Notes under the pieces: model-generated
The model's database searches: none
Told to the model about the DNA's origin: nothing
What the model saw: only the letters and a program-made list of their open reading frames with translations
Part shown: positions 23,411 to 34,802 of the stretch, piece after piece
Numbering within the stretch: position 1 is the first letter of the stretch
Layout of the letters: every line of letters starts with the position of its first letter
Assembly: GCF_026212465.1 (NCBI RefSeq)
Contig: NC_080049.1
Location: 18,879,590-18,943,589, forward strand
Origin: Amaranthus tricolor
Taxonomy: Eukaryota > Streptophyta > Magnoliopsida > Caryophyllales > Amaranthaceae
Length of the DNA stretch: 64,000 bases
Reading direction: 5' to 3'
Position numbers and translations under genes: made by a program

Positions 23411-24416
23411 TTCACATTGACTGGAGGGGGTAGCTTTTAAATAACCTCTACCTTAAGTTCTATCAACCTCAATACCTTGATTCGACACTATATGACCAAG
23501 TACAATCCCTCTTGTACCATAAAATGGCACTTCTGCAAATTCAGAACCAAATTGACTTCCTCGAATCTAACAAGCACTTTCTTTAGATTGGCTAAGCAAT
23601 CATCGAAAGATTTGTCATATACGGAGAAGTCATCCATAAAGACTTCCATCCACTGCTCAATAAATTCAGAAAAAATACTCAGCATGCATCGTTGGAAGGT
23701 GACTGGGAAATTACATAGCCCAATTGGCATCCTTCGATAAGCGAAAGTACCATAAGGGCAAGTAAAATGTAGTCTTCTCTCTGTCATTAGGATGGACAGG
23801 GATCTTGAAAAATCCAGAATATCCATTCAAGTAACAGAAATGGGAATGATTGGCTAGCCTCTCCAACATTTAATCTACAAAGGGGAGGTATTAATGGTCT
23901 TTTTGGGGTGGCTTTATTCAGTTTCCTATAATCAATGCACATGCGCCACCCTGTGGTTGTCCTTGTGGGTATTAGTTCATTCTTATCATTCTCTATGATA
24001 GTCACATCGCCCATTTTAAGGACAACCTGTACTGGTGATACCCACTTACTATCAAAGATAGGGTAGATGATCACCGCATTCAACAGCTTTAAAACCTCTT
24101 TCTTCACTACGTCCTTCATATTAGGATTGAGTCTCCTCTGTCCCTCTATGGAAGGAGCGGCATCGGGCCCCAGGTTTATCCTATGGGTGCATATAAAAAG
24201 GCTAATTCCCTTGATGTCATCAATAGTGTATCCAATGGCCTTTCTATGTTTTTGAAAAAGGTTGACCAAGCGGTCCAAATCGGTGCCATTGAGTTCACTA
24301 TTAACGATGATAGGATATGTGGAGTTAGCATCCAAAAAAGCATACTTCAAATTAGAAGGGAGAGTTTTCATTTCTATCTCAGGAGGTTTGGAACTCTCCT
24401 CGTTCATTTCCAACGC
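23411..24416 (-). pseudogene. Athila-type reverse transcriptase, broken
   Basis: The minus strand carries an N-terminal part with CTHRINLGPDAAPSIEGQRR, then SKWVSPVQVVLKMGDVTI, WRMCIDYRKLNKAT (24413-23880 reading) and, after a frame change near 23860, RRLHFTCPYGTFAYRRMPIG and the catalytic FMDDFSVY (about 23630). FMDD is a variant of YxDD that is usual in Athila elements. Frame changes near 23820-23860 and 23480 prevent a complete product. Confidence 0.9.
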
Positions 24417-24744
24417 CTGCTCAATTTCATGTACCTATATAACCTCATTGTACAGTTCAAGATCATTAATATAATCACCCCCTAAAAGGTCTTCCCATCC
24501 CAGTACCTCTGCATTATCTCTCCCAGTTCCTTCAAGAAAAGACTATAGGGTATCGATCTCATGGTCCTATTTAGACTCAAGAGGTACATCATCAGATATG
24601 TCAATTAGGTACATAGATTCATTTGGGACTAGGGCACTCAAAACATCTCTTATTGCAAATTCAACTTTCTCCTCCCTACACTCATAATCATCTTACCCCT
24701 AGCTACATCAATTAGGGTAATAGCCATCACAAGACACGGTCTCC

Positions 24745-25474
24745 CTAATATGATGAGGGTCTTAACATATGTATGTCCATAATGACAAAGTCACAAGGTA
24801 CTACAAGTTCGCCAATCCTTAGAGCCATATCAAATAAGATTCCCTCAGGATATACAATACTACGGTCAGCTAATTGTAATGTTATCCTAGTAGGGGTCAG
24901 TTCCTTTACATTGCGGAGTCTCTTATACATGGAATAAGGCATTAGGCTAACACTGACACCTAGGTCACATAAAGCTCTATTCACAGATATATTCCCAACT
25001 GTAATGGGAATACTAAAACTATAAGGGTCAGCCAGCTTAGAAGGCAGGTTTCCGATGATGAAAGCATTAACATTTACCACCTTAAAGACCTGGATGACCT
25101 CATCTAGCTTTTTTCCCATTAGAATAGAGAGTCTTAAGAAATTTGGGAAAAGCAGGTATCTCAAACATTGCATCCAAGAATAGGAGTTTAATGGACACAT
25201 TTTTCAACAAATTAAGAAATTTCCCGTATTTCTTTTCTAACTTAGTTTGCGCTGATCTCCGAGGAAAAGGCACGTGCTTAATTAGAATAGCGGTGACCTT
25301 GGACTTTGATTTATCATGTTTCTCATTGGTCACAGTGTCGGTGGCATCATTATCATTCACAACAGTATCATTAACAACAACATTATCATTCACCACATTA
25401 TCAGATACTAGCTTTTTAGAAGATAGCTCTACAAAAGAGGGATCCGCTACTTGCTTACCACTTCTTGTGGTCAC
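24745..25474 (-). pseudogene. Athila-type gag end and aspartic protease, broken
   Basis: The reading starts with TTRSGK (25474), a wording that begins the gag-protease linker, and runs through a valine/asparagine/aspartate-rich low-complexity part. The protease part (25200-24745) has the family motif as CDLGVSVSLMP where CDLGAS is usual, then LQLADRSIVYPEG and VVPCDFVIMD. A frame change near 25110 separates linker and protease. Confidence 0.8.
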
Positions 25475-25499
25475 TGCATTGACGGACTGATCGGGTTTC

Positions 25500-26786
25500 G
25501 GCTAGCTTAGGAATTGATTTGAGGCACGAATATTGACCTGCTGTGCAACCTGAGCTATCTGTGTCTCTAGCATTTTCATGTGTGAGATACTTGTTTGGAT
25601 GTGGGTCCGTAACAATTTTCTTAGCTCGCCAACCTGAGACTCAAGACTGGGTTGAGTCTGCTGAATGTACTGCTTATATGGCAGTGGGTGTTAGTATGGA
25701 ACTTGTTGATGCTGTAGATTTAGCACATTGGTGCTTGAGTAGGACAGATTAGGATGGTTCTTATAACCTGCATTATATTTGTTAGAGTATGGGTCACCAG
25801 GTTGTTTACCGTACAGAGCATTTGCCTCCTCGTAAACTTGGGGGCAAGTGCTTGAATAGTGATTAGGGACGCCACAAGTATCACATAAACTAGCAGCATT
25901 ATTAGAACTAGATGAGGAGTTTACCATGCTCAACTTAGCCATCTATTCAGTAATATTGGCTATCTGTTTGGTGGGGGCTTTAATGCTCTCAGAATCAGTA
26001 TTATTATTATGGGATACTTGACCTGTCTCATTACTTTAAGAAAAACTGTTCTTTGCCATGGTTCTGAAGAGCTTCAAGAGGTCGTTTAGGAGTTTAGAGT
26101 TCATGTCGCCGCCACATGCGGCGCCAATTGATGACCTATGCTCATCAAACAGTCCTCCGTAGAAGGACTGGGCGAGCTACTAGTTAGGGATCTGATGGTG
26201 AGGACAACTAAGTTGGAAGTCCTTGAACCTCTCCCAAGCCTCGTAAAATGACTTGAACGGCTGCTGTTTGAAGGTCTGTACCTGTGTTCGGATTTGAGAG
26301 GTCTTGCTGGGGTATAGTACTTATCTAAAAAGCCATTGGCTAGTTCCTCCCAGGTCATATAAATACCAGTTGGCTCGGATTTGAGCCAGGACTTAGCTTT
26401 ATCCTTCAGGCTGAAGGGGAAAAGCCTCATGCGTATCGCTTCCATGGATAGGTCCTTGGTGGTAATAGTGTCACACCTTTCTATGAAGTCAGCGATATAG
26501 TATGGGGACCTTCACTAGGATGACCTCCGAACTGATTCCTCTCGATCATTTGAATGAGATGAGGTTTCAGCTCGAAGTTTTCTGCACCGAAATTGGGTTT
26601 AATGATGCATGGAATGGAAGTTTGGGTGAGCATAGGCGCAGCCAATTGGCCAAAAGATTGATTAGCGTTATTAGCCATTTGGTCTTGTTGTCGCCTCAAT
26701 TACCTTAAGTGTTCAGCGTTCAGTCTATGAGTAGTGGCTTCAATCTCTAGGTCGTAACGCTCTAGAGATCGGGCCCTCCTATGCAT
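25500..26786 (-). pseudogene. Athila-type gag, broken
   Basis: The likely start is the ATG at 26786 (MHRRARSLERYDLEIE), with a stop about 28 codons later. The capsid-type domain follows: NFELKPHLIQMIERNQFGG, then MRLFPFSLKDKAKSWLK and TWEELANGFLDKYYTPA, as in retrotransposon gag (PF03732). A frame change near 26300 comes after that. A CCHC zinc knuckle, CDTCGVPNHYSSTC, lies near 25860. It would coat the RNA in the particle, but stops and frameshifts make it inactive. Confidence 0.85.
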
Positions 26787-26881
26787 TCAAAGAATTCAAA
26801 CACAAAAGGGGGTCTAGGGGAAGGAGCAACAAGCAAGTATCTAGTAGCTCAATCACTAGAACAAAAGAATTATTTGTCGCT

Positions 26882-26899
26882 TCCCCGGCAACAGCGCCA
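26882..26899 (-). other. Primer binding site for tRNA-Asp
   Basis: On the minus strand TGGCGCTGTTGCCGGGGA follows the 5' LTR after a few bases. It is complementary, with one mismatch, to the 3' end of plant tRNA-Asp, the primer known for Athila elements. Confidence 0.85.
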
Positions 26900-26905
26900 A
26901 AAACT

Positions 26906-28461
26906 TGATATGCAAATTTTAAATTACTACAAGCGCACGGTGTACGTGTAGCAATACGGGTCGAACTGAGGGAAGCAAGTTAACTAATTTGATCTTTTAT
27001 GACTAAGAGACACGAATCAACAAATAATTGGGTTGAGAAACTAACACTACTGTAAGCAATAACTAATTTAATGCGAATAAAACTAATAATTAAAGCTAAG
27101 ACAATGATTAATATGAAGATAATAATAATAATATGACAAATTTTAGGGCGTCGAGAATCACCTAATTCTAACATGGGAGTCAATTACTCTCATAATTGTA
27201 TGAAATTGAGTCTTTGGTATAATTAAACGTGATCTAATTAATCTCAAGTTTCCGCTCTATTGATCAATATCGGTTTAAGACCTTACTAGTATTAATCTTC
27301 AAACTTCCGTTTTATGGGCTTAATTAATAGGAATTTAACTTAAATATATCTCAACCCTAAATTAATCCTAATTTCAAACTTCTTTTATATTGAAAAGGTT
27401 AATAAAGATATTTAAACTAAGATTATTCATTAAGCGTAGGTTTAATGATGGACCCAAATTTCACACAATTAATCGATAAAATATCATTTCATGCTTCGAT
27501 TAGGGTTTATACCCTAACCCTAGAGAGAGAATCTACTCATTAGACATGGTGATGAAGAACATGTAATAAATGATGAATGAAAACCTAATTGAAATACTAC
27601 ACATGAAGATGATAAATAGTTTAATGCAAAAAGAAAAATAATAAAACAATAAAGCTCGAACATTTAAAAATTGAGAAGAACATAAAAATAAATTGCAACG
27701 GAAGTAAATGTAATAATGGAGTTCAACAATGAAAGTTCTCAATGAGGAAGAACAAAAAGAGAAATTCTGAAAATAAAATTAAAAACTGACTTTTTGATAA
27801 GAAAATAACTACCACTATTTATAGTGGCTCCAAAAAATAACCGTCAAAACGCACGTAAAAGCACCTGATGAAAAGGCGACGACTCGTGACATCAAGGGCG
27901 ACGACTCGTCGCTTTTGTTCTGCCTGGGATATGAGACTCCAGTGAGTTGGCGATGAGTCGTGGCAAGTTGGAGTCAACTCGTCACTTTAGCTCTGGAATA
28001 CTCTGATGACTTCAGTGGATCTGCGACGAGTCGTGGCAAGTTGGAGTCAACTCGTCACTTTAGCTCTGGAATGCTCTGATGACTTCAGTGGATCTGCGAC
28101 GAGTCGTGGCAAATTGGGGACAACTCGTCGCTTTTGTTCTGGACTCCAGTAGTTGAGCGACGGGTCGTGGCTTTTTTTGACATGGCTTAGCTACGACTCG
28201 TTTCTTTCCCTTGGGCTTGTATGGCCCGATCTCTTCAATTCTTTTAGTGGTCTTAGGCCATTTCTTCAAGCCTTCATCCCCTTATCACCCCCGGAACCTA
28301 ATAAAACTCCGATTTGTGCTTCAAAATTACATAAAATACAATATTAAACATATGAGACAAAAATATCAAATAACATTATCAACACTACTTAAAACCTACT
28401 AAAACATCACATAAGGAGCATAAAAGTAACATGAATAAGTGCAAAATAATCGCACTTATCA
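26906..28461 (-). mobile_element. 5' LTR of the Athila-type element (1556 bp)
   Basis: It starts TGATATGCAAATTT and ends CACTTATCA (plus strand), next to the AGGCT duplication at 28462-28466. It contains a cluster of GACGA(C/G)TCGT words (27875-28165) and two tandem 73-base units (27950-28022, 28023-28095). The left LTR has only one equivalent of this part. Confidence 0.85.
27875..28165. repeat. CpG-rich palindromic cluster and 73-bp tandem units in the Athila-type LTR
   Basis: Near-palindromes such as GCGACGACTCGTCGC (27898-27912) recur at least seven times with single-base changes. Two full 73-bp units, starting GCGA(T/C)GAGTCGTGGCAAG, stand at 27950-28022 and 28023-28095, and a partial third follows at 28096. 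Confidence 0.75.
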
Positions 28462-28466
28462 AGGCT

Positions 28467-29312
28467 GTATCAAACAGCGATGTGGAAAATGATATTCAAA
28501 ATTGTCAGATCTCATACATAACGATCGTAATTTTGTTAATTGTGAATTATTTTTGGTTAAAATTGTTATGTGTTTGTTAATTTTTGTCTCTGATATAGAT
28601 GTCGTAAAACTCTTTATTAATGAATCAAGAATTATTAAAAAAAATCATAAAATAAGTAAGAATAATAAGTTACAAAATAAGTAAGAATGATGGTGGGTTG
28701 ATTAATAATTCAATCTTTCAGTGAAAAAAAAATACTTTCCTAAAAGCTGAACCAAAGTACCAAGCTAGCCTCCACTACGAAATTGAAGAAGATGAAGATG
28801 AGATTAAATTACCTAAAAAAGTTGTGATCTTTTACAGGATAATGAGTATATTATAATGTTACTCATCCATTATTAGAAGATAATAAAGAGGTTGTATGAA
28901 AAATGGAAGAAAAGATTCAAAGTATTAAAATTGGAGATGTCAACCTAAAGATTGCAATTTACCCAAGTAAGACTCATTTATTTATAAAATATACAAAACG
29001 CTGTTACCTACAGCGTTTTCCAACTCAGTAATCAGTATAATGGAGTTATTCCAAATGTTTCCCTTTAAGATTGAAAATTTAAAAAAAAAAAAAAAAAAAA
29101 ATTAAAAAAAAAAAAAAAAAAAGCTGCTAGCGTTTTCCCTTAACCAGTGAAACGTTGTTTCCAACAGCATTTTTACCAATATGATCAATCAGCCCATTAG
29201 AAAAACATTGTCCTTAACAGCCTTTTTTATAAAAACTTATTTTTACTAATACTGGGTAATACTTATTTCTCCAAATAGTTTAAAAAATAAGTTTAAAAAC
29301 AAAAAAAAGTTA
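28467..29312. mobile_element. Right half of the old inverted-repeat DNA element
   Basis: It resumes after the gypsy insertion and ends in an inverted copy of the left end. A 25-base hairpin AAAACGCTG...CAGCGTTTT lies at 28995-29019. A poly-A patch (29081-29122) and no coding sequence are seen. Confidence 0.4.
29081..29122. repeat. Poly-A tract
   Basis: Two runs of about 20 A, broken by one ATT. Simple sequence. Confidence 0.9.
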
Positions 29313-29547
29313 TAATAATACTCATCTAGAGTTCAAATAAGGTTCTTTATGAATATTGTTTTTAAAGCTACGCAATCGTTAATTTAAAAAAAAAATAAGG
29401 TAGTTCGCCTAATGGAGATATATTACCACACACACCAAATTGATCATTTACTTTCCAATTTCCAAACAATAAAAATAGTCAATTAATCAGCCTAATGTAT
29501 TAGAAAGGAGCCTAATAAAATTATGAGAACCATATGCTCATAACTTG

Positions 29548-29686
29548 CTAAGTTTGCCTACTGGAAGAACTTTTCTTCCGAGGAATACACAATTTTATGA
29601 TCCCTTTAACTTTTGAATCTTCTTTGTCTTCCTCCTCATCCGACATTGTTGATGCTACTGCTGCTCCTAACCCAGCCTTTACGCTC
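29548..29686 (-). CDS. SOK: SOSEKI gene, exon 5 (last)
   Basis: After acceptor TTGTAAAG the exon reads [20 protein letters not shown] and ends with KKSSSSRQT and TAG (29550-29548). The phase fits exon 4. The alternative acceptor ten bases later would run into a stop at once. Confidence 0.8.
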
Positions 29687-29872
29687 CTTTACAATTTCAA
29701 AACAAAAAACATTTATCCATTGCAACAATAATTAATAAATATTCAAATAAAATCGGCTACATCAAACAAAATAAATCATCGATCATAGCTAACATACTTC
29801 TTCCGTCGTTCGACAATGCTCGCTACATTTCAATAATAACATTATTTATCTTTAACTCATGCATAAGATATT

Positions 29873-29962
<90 letters not shown>

Positions 29963-32900
29963 ATATGAAATTTTATTTTATTCTTCTTAAAATTAGTTTT
30001 TAATATGTAATGTTCATAAATTTTCCTTTAATCAAGATAAAGATATTTAATATAAAATATAGATTGAATTACTTGAAAAGGAAATGTAACAAATATTGGG
30101 TCACAGAAGAAATATATATTTCCTCCGTTTCAAACTACTTGCAACGTTTGAATTTTCACGCAGTCCTTAATATCTTTGCATTTAAATAAATTAAACAAGA
30201 TTTCACATCGCTATATTTTAACTTATAGATTATGAACTAATCATAAATTAAAGATGATTAAAAAAAAGTCTCATGTTTTTAATATTGTGAGTAATATGGA
30301 ACGGTGGAAGTATTATACTTAATTTAGCATCTAATTGTAAATTATACCTTTGCTCATTGTAGGAGGAAGATTTAGTGAAAACTGGAGTTTGTGAGTAAGG
30401 ATAAGTAGCAGAGCCAGAAGAATGATTATGCTGATGATGAGTTTGTTGAGTAGCCATAGTTTCAACAATTGTTCCGCTGAAATACTCTTTCTCTTCTGAC
30501 TGTAAATTTCCAAACCTCGGATTCTCAGACATATACCTTACCATCATCATATCTTCATCTTCATCATCTTCTGTTCTTCCAATTGCATTATCATCATCAC
30601 CATTTCCCGCCTTACTTTCTCTGTTGCATGACTCTATTACTGATTTTACTGCATTACTATCATTCTTACTAGATGGTCGAATACTTAATTGTTGTTTCAA
30701 ACATGGCATACTGAAATTGGAGTTTCTGCTGCTTCCTACACAATTATTAGATTTTGATTTCCTCCTTTCTTGGGTGTTAGTGTTACCAACAATGCCACCT
30801 CCTCCACAAGCAATCAAGTGGAGAAGAATTGCACTATTGCGAGTTAAGCTAGTGGTAAATGTGGGGTCCCCATCTTCTTCTATGAATGTTCTAGAAGTTT
30901 CTTTCTGTAACCTTCTCGAATGTTCTGAGGATGATTTTGTTGCTTGTGGTTGTGGCATTGGTGGTTTTGGTGGAGGTGGTGGTGGCGGTTGTTTGTCGGA
31001 GTTTGTTGAAGAGGTGGAAGGGAGAGAGTAGGATTCATCTTGTTCAATTTGCAGAGTTGAGTAAGGTGCATTTGAACTGTTGCAACTTCCTTTTTCTTCT
31101 TCTTCCTCTGCTTCTTCACTGTTCTTGTTGATTATGTTTTGCTGATAGTTTTTAACAACTTCTTGTCTATAATGGTGTTGTTGGTGAATACCGACTGATT
31201 TATTCTTTTCTAATCCATTAGTTTTTGTATGACAGCCCATTTTTCTTTCCTGTCTCTGTTTGATTTGCAGCTCTTCTAGCCTTATTTCTGTCATAATACA
31301 AATATATGTCAACTAAAACGCTCTTTCATGGGTTTTAGCTTAAAACAAATTCTTGTTACATGATGATAAAAAATAATAATGATGATAGTAATCATAATGA
31401 AATTTTAGTTTAATTTTACTAATAAAGGAAAATCACAATTTTAAAGATTCAATGTAATTTCACATGACAATAATATAATCCTATTCATAAAAGAAATTTT
31501 ATGATTATCGTTACTTATAACTTGTTAGTTGTTACCGTATATTCTTACGAGTCATTCACTCAAATACTTTCCCTTTGTCCCTTAAATGAGTTAGACATAA
31601 AATTGTTATTAATTTAAATATTAAAAAATTATAAAGATATATAAATGAGTTTGTGGAGAATAAGTAAAGAAATAAGGTTAGATAACTTAAAATAAAAATT
31701 ATTCAAAATCAAATATATAACAAGCAACATAAAGTGTGCAAATTAAAGAATTAGCGACGAAGATTCACTAGGATCTGTTGACCTAACATAACTCAATATA
31801 ATTTTAACTCTTCTCCTTTTCAAAAAAAATATCACAAATTAATTAAAGTTCACAAGTCAAACTACTAAAAACGGAATTTAAAGCTCGTAATTCGAATTTT
31901 TATACAAGTTATAAAATCAAAATATTGTTATAATTCTTTTCAAACTACATTAATGTATACATTTGAGGTTATATCATATAACTCAAAAAACTCACGTGTG
32001 TTTAAGTTATGATGTTTTGTCATATGAACATTGAAAGTAATAACTTGCCACTTTTTATCTTATATATTACTAGATAGTATCCGTGCGTGCAATGCACGGC
32101 TTTATTAATTTTGAACATATTTGTATAAATTAAGATTTTATAATCATTTAATAAATAAAATTGAAAAGATTTTATAAATAATTGAAAAAAAGAAATAAAG
32201 TACATGATTTTCTAATACATTAAATAATATAACTATATAACCTAAAAAGTAAAAATAAAATCAATCATTATTGATAATATTATAGTCATAATTACAAAAT
32301 AATAAAGTCAAAAATATAAATATTAGTCATAATAACATTGACATCATCATTGAATTTTGGATGGAAAACTTTTTATGAGGTTGTGACATGTAAGCAATTT
32401 TAAAAAGTGATGAAGTAATCGGTGTTTTATTTTAGTAATAGTTACGAAGATTGTCTCTTATTCTTTCTATTAATCCCATTTTCAAAAGAAATCAAGTCAT
32501 CTTATTAGTCTCATTTCTATTCATAGTATGCATTTTTTACCTTATTACTCTTATTCACATTGCCATATTATAATTAATCTATTGAAAAACCATTAACAAT
32601 TTACTTTTATATCTTTTCTTTATAAGTGTACCTATTTAACCCAACTAAAAATTAGAAGAATAGGATGAAATATAGTATAAAATATTTCCATTAAAAAACA
32701 ATAACTTAAAATTTTAATTATTTTTGACATCATTAATTTGCTATTATGTTGCCAATATGTGGTCTTTCCCTTAAATATTTTGGTATGCGTGCACATTTCT
32801 AAGCACGACAAGAATGAATAATAGTAGAAGAATTTGAATTATATTGCGAAATAAAGTGATGACTGACCAGAAGTGAAGTCTGTTTGGTGTAGGAGTTCAG

Positions 32901-34368
32901 AACCTTTGAGTACATATTCTGATCCATCAGAAGCATAAATAGCATCACTCTCCGTCAAGTCATTCCAAACATATCCATTCTTATAACTCCTACAAATTAT
33001 GAATATCAATTTTTGATTTTCAAGTCTACAATACTAATTCATGTTATCGCTAACTACACAATTAATTGTTGAAAAATGCTTTAAATACTTTTAAATCATG
33101 TAGAAAGAATTTAGTGAAAGTGATGGAAATACTACTTATTCCACTTAATTTTTCTCGATTTTCTACTTTAATTCGTCTAAATAATTTATTTTATTTTTAT
33201 TTTTAATATGACTTTTATGACTTATATTCTCTATGTTATGTGTCTCGCTCAAAATCCAATATTTAAAAAATAGCTAGTAGTCTAGTACAGAAGAGTACAT
33301 AGCAGGTTTACCTTTTGCAAGACCATGAATATTGACAAGGCATAGCTTTACCTCTGAGCACTGCTAGTCTGTCGATCACGTCTGTAAACAATTCAGAATA
33401 TATCAGTAGTTTTCATGCATATTTCCAATCTATCATAGTAGACTAGTAGTGTTAGGTTTTTATCATTATATTATAGAAGTATATAAGTTGTTATTTTAAT
33501 TATTTATATATTAAAATATAAATCACTAAAAATTATAAAAAGTTAATATTATTAAAGAGTTTAATTAGATGATTCAAATAATATTTAACATGATTATATT
33601 TATACTAACACATTAGCTGCAATATTATATAATATGCTTGAACGATAAATAGTATTAATAACAATAATATAGCGAGTATTTTAAAAAGGAGGATATATTT
33701 GCTAAAGGAAATTATATGTTATTTAATGCAAAATTTTGTTTTTTGATATTTTTAATAATATATAATTGAAAATTTTAAACGGTTAATATTATAAACCATG
33801 TATTAAAATAAATTAAAAAAATTCACTTTAACTATATTTTACAACATACATAAAAAAAATCAAGTCTAAAACAAAAGTAATTGATAAGCAATAATTATTA
33901 GACGGTTGCAACTACAAGAAAACACAACAAAGTGTAATTTTTGATTAAGCCAAATAATTGTTAAGAAAAGAGGTTGATTATAGTATAAATGACAAAATTA
34001 TTTAACACTAAACTCAAATTTATTTACATTATTTATGATGGAATTAATGCTAAAAATTAAATATGGGTGAAGAATTAATTAGTAGGAGCAATGCAAGTAC
34101 CTTTGAGACGAAGAGGTTGAGTAGCTAAATGGGAGACTTCCAAATAATGAGGATGTTCAAGCTGACCATTTCTAGTGAGATAATACACAACTTGCACCTT
34201 ATTAAACATCTTTACTATTTTATTCTTCGGATGTTGTTGTTGTTTCTGATAATTCTGCTGCTCTTCATTGCTCTTTAAAATATGTTTTCCTCTATCTGGA
34301 GTTGGACATAATGATTCTGCTTCTGATCTTCCACTTGTTGATAATCTTCCTACTCTCCCAACCTCCAT
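29548..34368 (-). CDS. SOK: SOSEKI (DUF966) family polarity protein, five exons, 512 residues
   Basis: SOSEKI proteins are land-plant membrane-edge polarity proteins that polymerise through a DIX-like N-terminal domain and recruit partners. Exons on the minus strand are 34368-34101, 33381-33312, 32989-32868, 31287-30348 and 29686-29548. All have GT/AG borders and joining phases that agree, giving 1539 coding bases. The DIX-like domain spans about residues 55-150: [20 protein letters not shown], then [31 protein letters not shown] and [13 protein letters not shown] proline run (about 254-260) and a family-type motif with HLIACG (about 310-315) follow in exon 4. The C-terminus is acidic, then basic (LCIPRKK). 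Exon-junction phases and conserved domain make the call strong; which paralogue it is cannot be told from the window. Confidence 0.92.
29876..29959. repeat. AT dinucleotide microsatellite in SOSEKI intron 4
   Basis: About 40 AT units without interruption. Confidence 0.95.
30119..30310. mobile_element. Stowaway-type MITE in SOSEKI intron 4 (192 bp)
   Basis: The ends TTTCCTCCGTTTCAAAC and (inverted) ATGGAACGGTGGAAG are flanked by TA (30117-30118 and 30311-30312), the target of Tc1/mariner-type Stowaway elements. Confidence 0.75.
30348..31287 (-). CDS. SOK: SOSEKI gene, exon 4 (940 bp)
   Basis: It codes the long low-complexity middle: glutamate run, proline run, serine/asparagine-rich parts and the conserved [15 protein letters not shown] motif. 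Acceptor ATGACAG at 31288-31294, donor GTATAAT at 30341-30347. Confidence 0.88.
31288..32867 (-). other. SOSEKI intron 3 (1580 bp)
   Basis: AT-rich, no coding signal. A perfect-arm palindrome CCGTGCGTGCAATGCACGG lies at 32081-32099, within wording (CTAGATAGTATCCGTGC) that recurs in plant dispersed repeats; a decayed element may start there. Confidence 0.55.
32868..32989 (-). CDS. SOK: SOSEKI gene, exon 3 (122 bp)
   Basis: It codes [18 protein letters not shown] and the end of the DIX-like domain through LLHQTDF. Acceptor TTTGTAG and donor GTCAGT are both good matches to plant splice sites. Confidence 0.9.
33312..33381 (-). CDS. SOK: SOSEKI gene, exon 2 (70 bp)
   Basis: It codes [20 protein letters not shown] and the following CKR, between an AG at 33382-33383 and a GT at 33310-33311. 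Too short to stand out as an open frame; found from the domain. Confidence 0.9.
33382..34100 (-). other. SOSEKI intron 1 (719 bp)
   Basis: AT-rich. The stretch 33470-33715 has interior wording of Stowaway-type MITEs (AATCACTAAAAATTATAAAAAG and GATTCAAATAATATT-like words) but lacks clear ends. Confidence 0.5.
34101..34368 (-). CDS. SOK: SOSEKI gene, exon 1
   Basis: It begins with the ATG at 34368 (MEVGRVGRL) and ends CTCAAAG before GTACTT. It codes a variable, glutamine-rich N-terminus and the first half of the DIX-like domain. The start is chosen as the first ATG before the conserved domain; an internal Met (FNKVQ context) is possible but less likely. Confidence 0.88.
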
Positions 34369-34443
34369 TAAAATTCTTTTCTTTTCTATGGATAATTATT
34401 ATGAAAACTAGTAATTAATTAAAATGCTATAAAATGACATTAT

Positions 34444-34452
34444 TATTTATAA
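34444..34452 (-). promoter_or_regulatory. Possible TATA box of the SOSEKI gene
   Basis: The minus strand reads TTATAAATAA about 75 bases before the start codon. The spacing would leave a short leader of roughly 45 bases. Position and composition only. Confidence 0.35.
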
Positions 34453-34802
34453 CCTTATTTGATCTCCTATCTTCTGTCTTCAATAGTTAATGAAGAGAAA
34501 GAAATAAAGCATGTTGAAAGTGAAATAACACAAGAGCCTCGTGTAGTGTGGATTCCTGGATTCTTGTGGGGTAAGGGCAAAAATAAAACACAGGCAGTGA
34601 ATTGTAGGACTAGGACGAACTTACTCTAGGACTGTTCAGTATGCAGATGATGCTTGCATTATGTAGCATAAGTATTAACAGTAGGACTACCAGTAGTGTT
34701 GGACCTGTTGCTTGTACGTTTGTGTCATTATCTAGATTCTAGGCTATGTTTTTGTCAACGTTTTTCTTCTTAACTGCTAGCTATTATTAGCAGTACTTAT
34801 TA

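Larger units (their letters stand above)
6173..28461 (-). mobile_element. Athila-type Ty3/gypsy retrotransposon, full length with nested insertions
   Basis: Two LTR copies (right 26906-28461, left 6173-12899 interrupted) start TGAT(A/G)TGCAAATTT on the plus strand and end in TCA. A 5-bp duplication AGGCT (6168-6172 and 28462-28466) brackets the whole. On the minus strand come a primer site for tRNA-Asp, then gag, protease, RT, RNase H, integrase, a 3' ORF of the Athila type, a polypurine tract (GCATGGAGGAGTT) and the 3' LTR. The sequence before the tract, with the words GCTCGAGGACGAGCAAAGG, is characteristic of Athila elements. All frames are broken, so the copy is dead. Four other elements have inserted into it. 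Confidence 0.85.

Noticed and set aside
30881..31031. Glycine-rich protein
   Set aside because: It is the reverse reading of the SOSEKI proline run.
30624..31131. Open frames antisense to SOSEKI exon 4
   Set aside because: They mirror the low-complexity codons of the real exon and have no domain.
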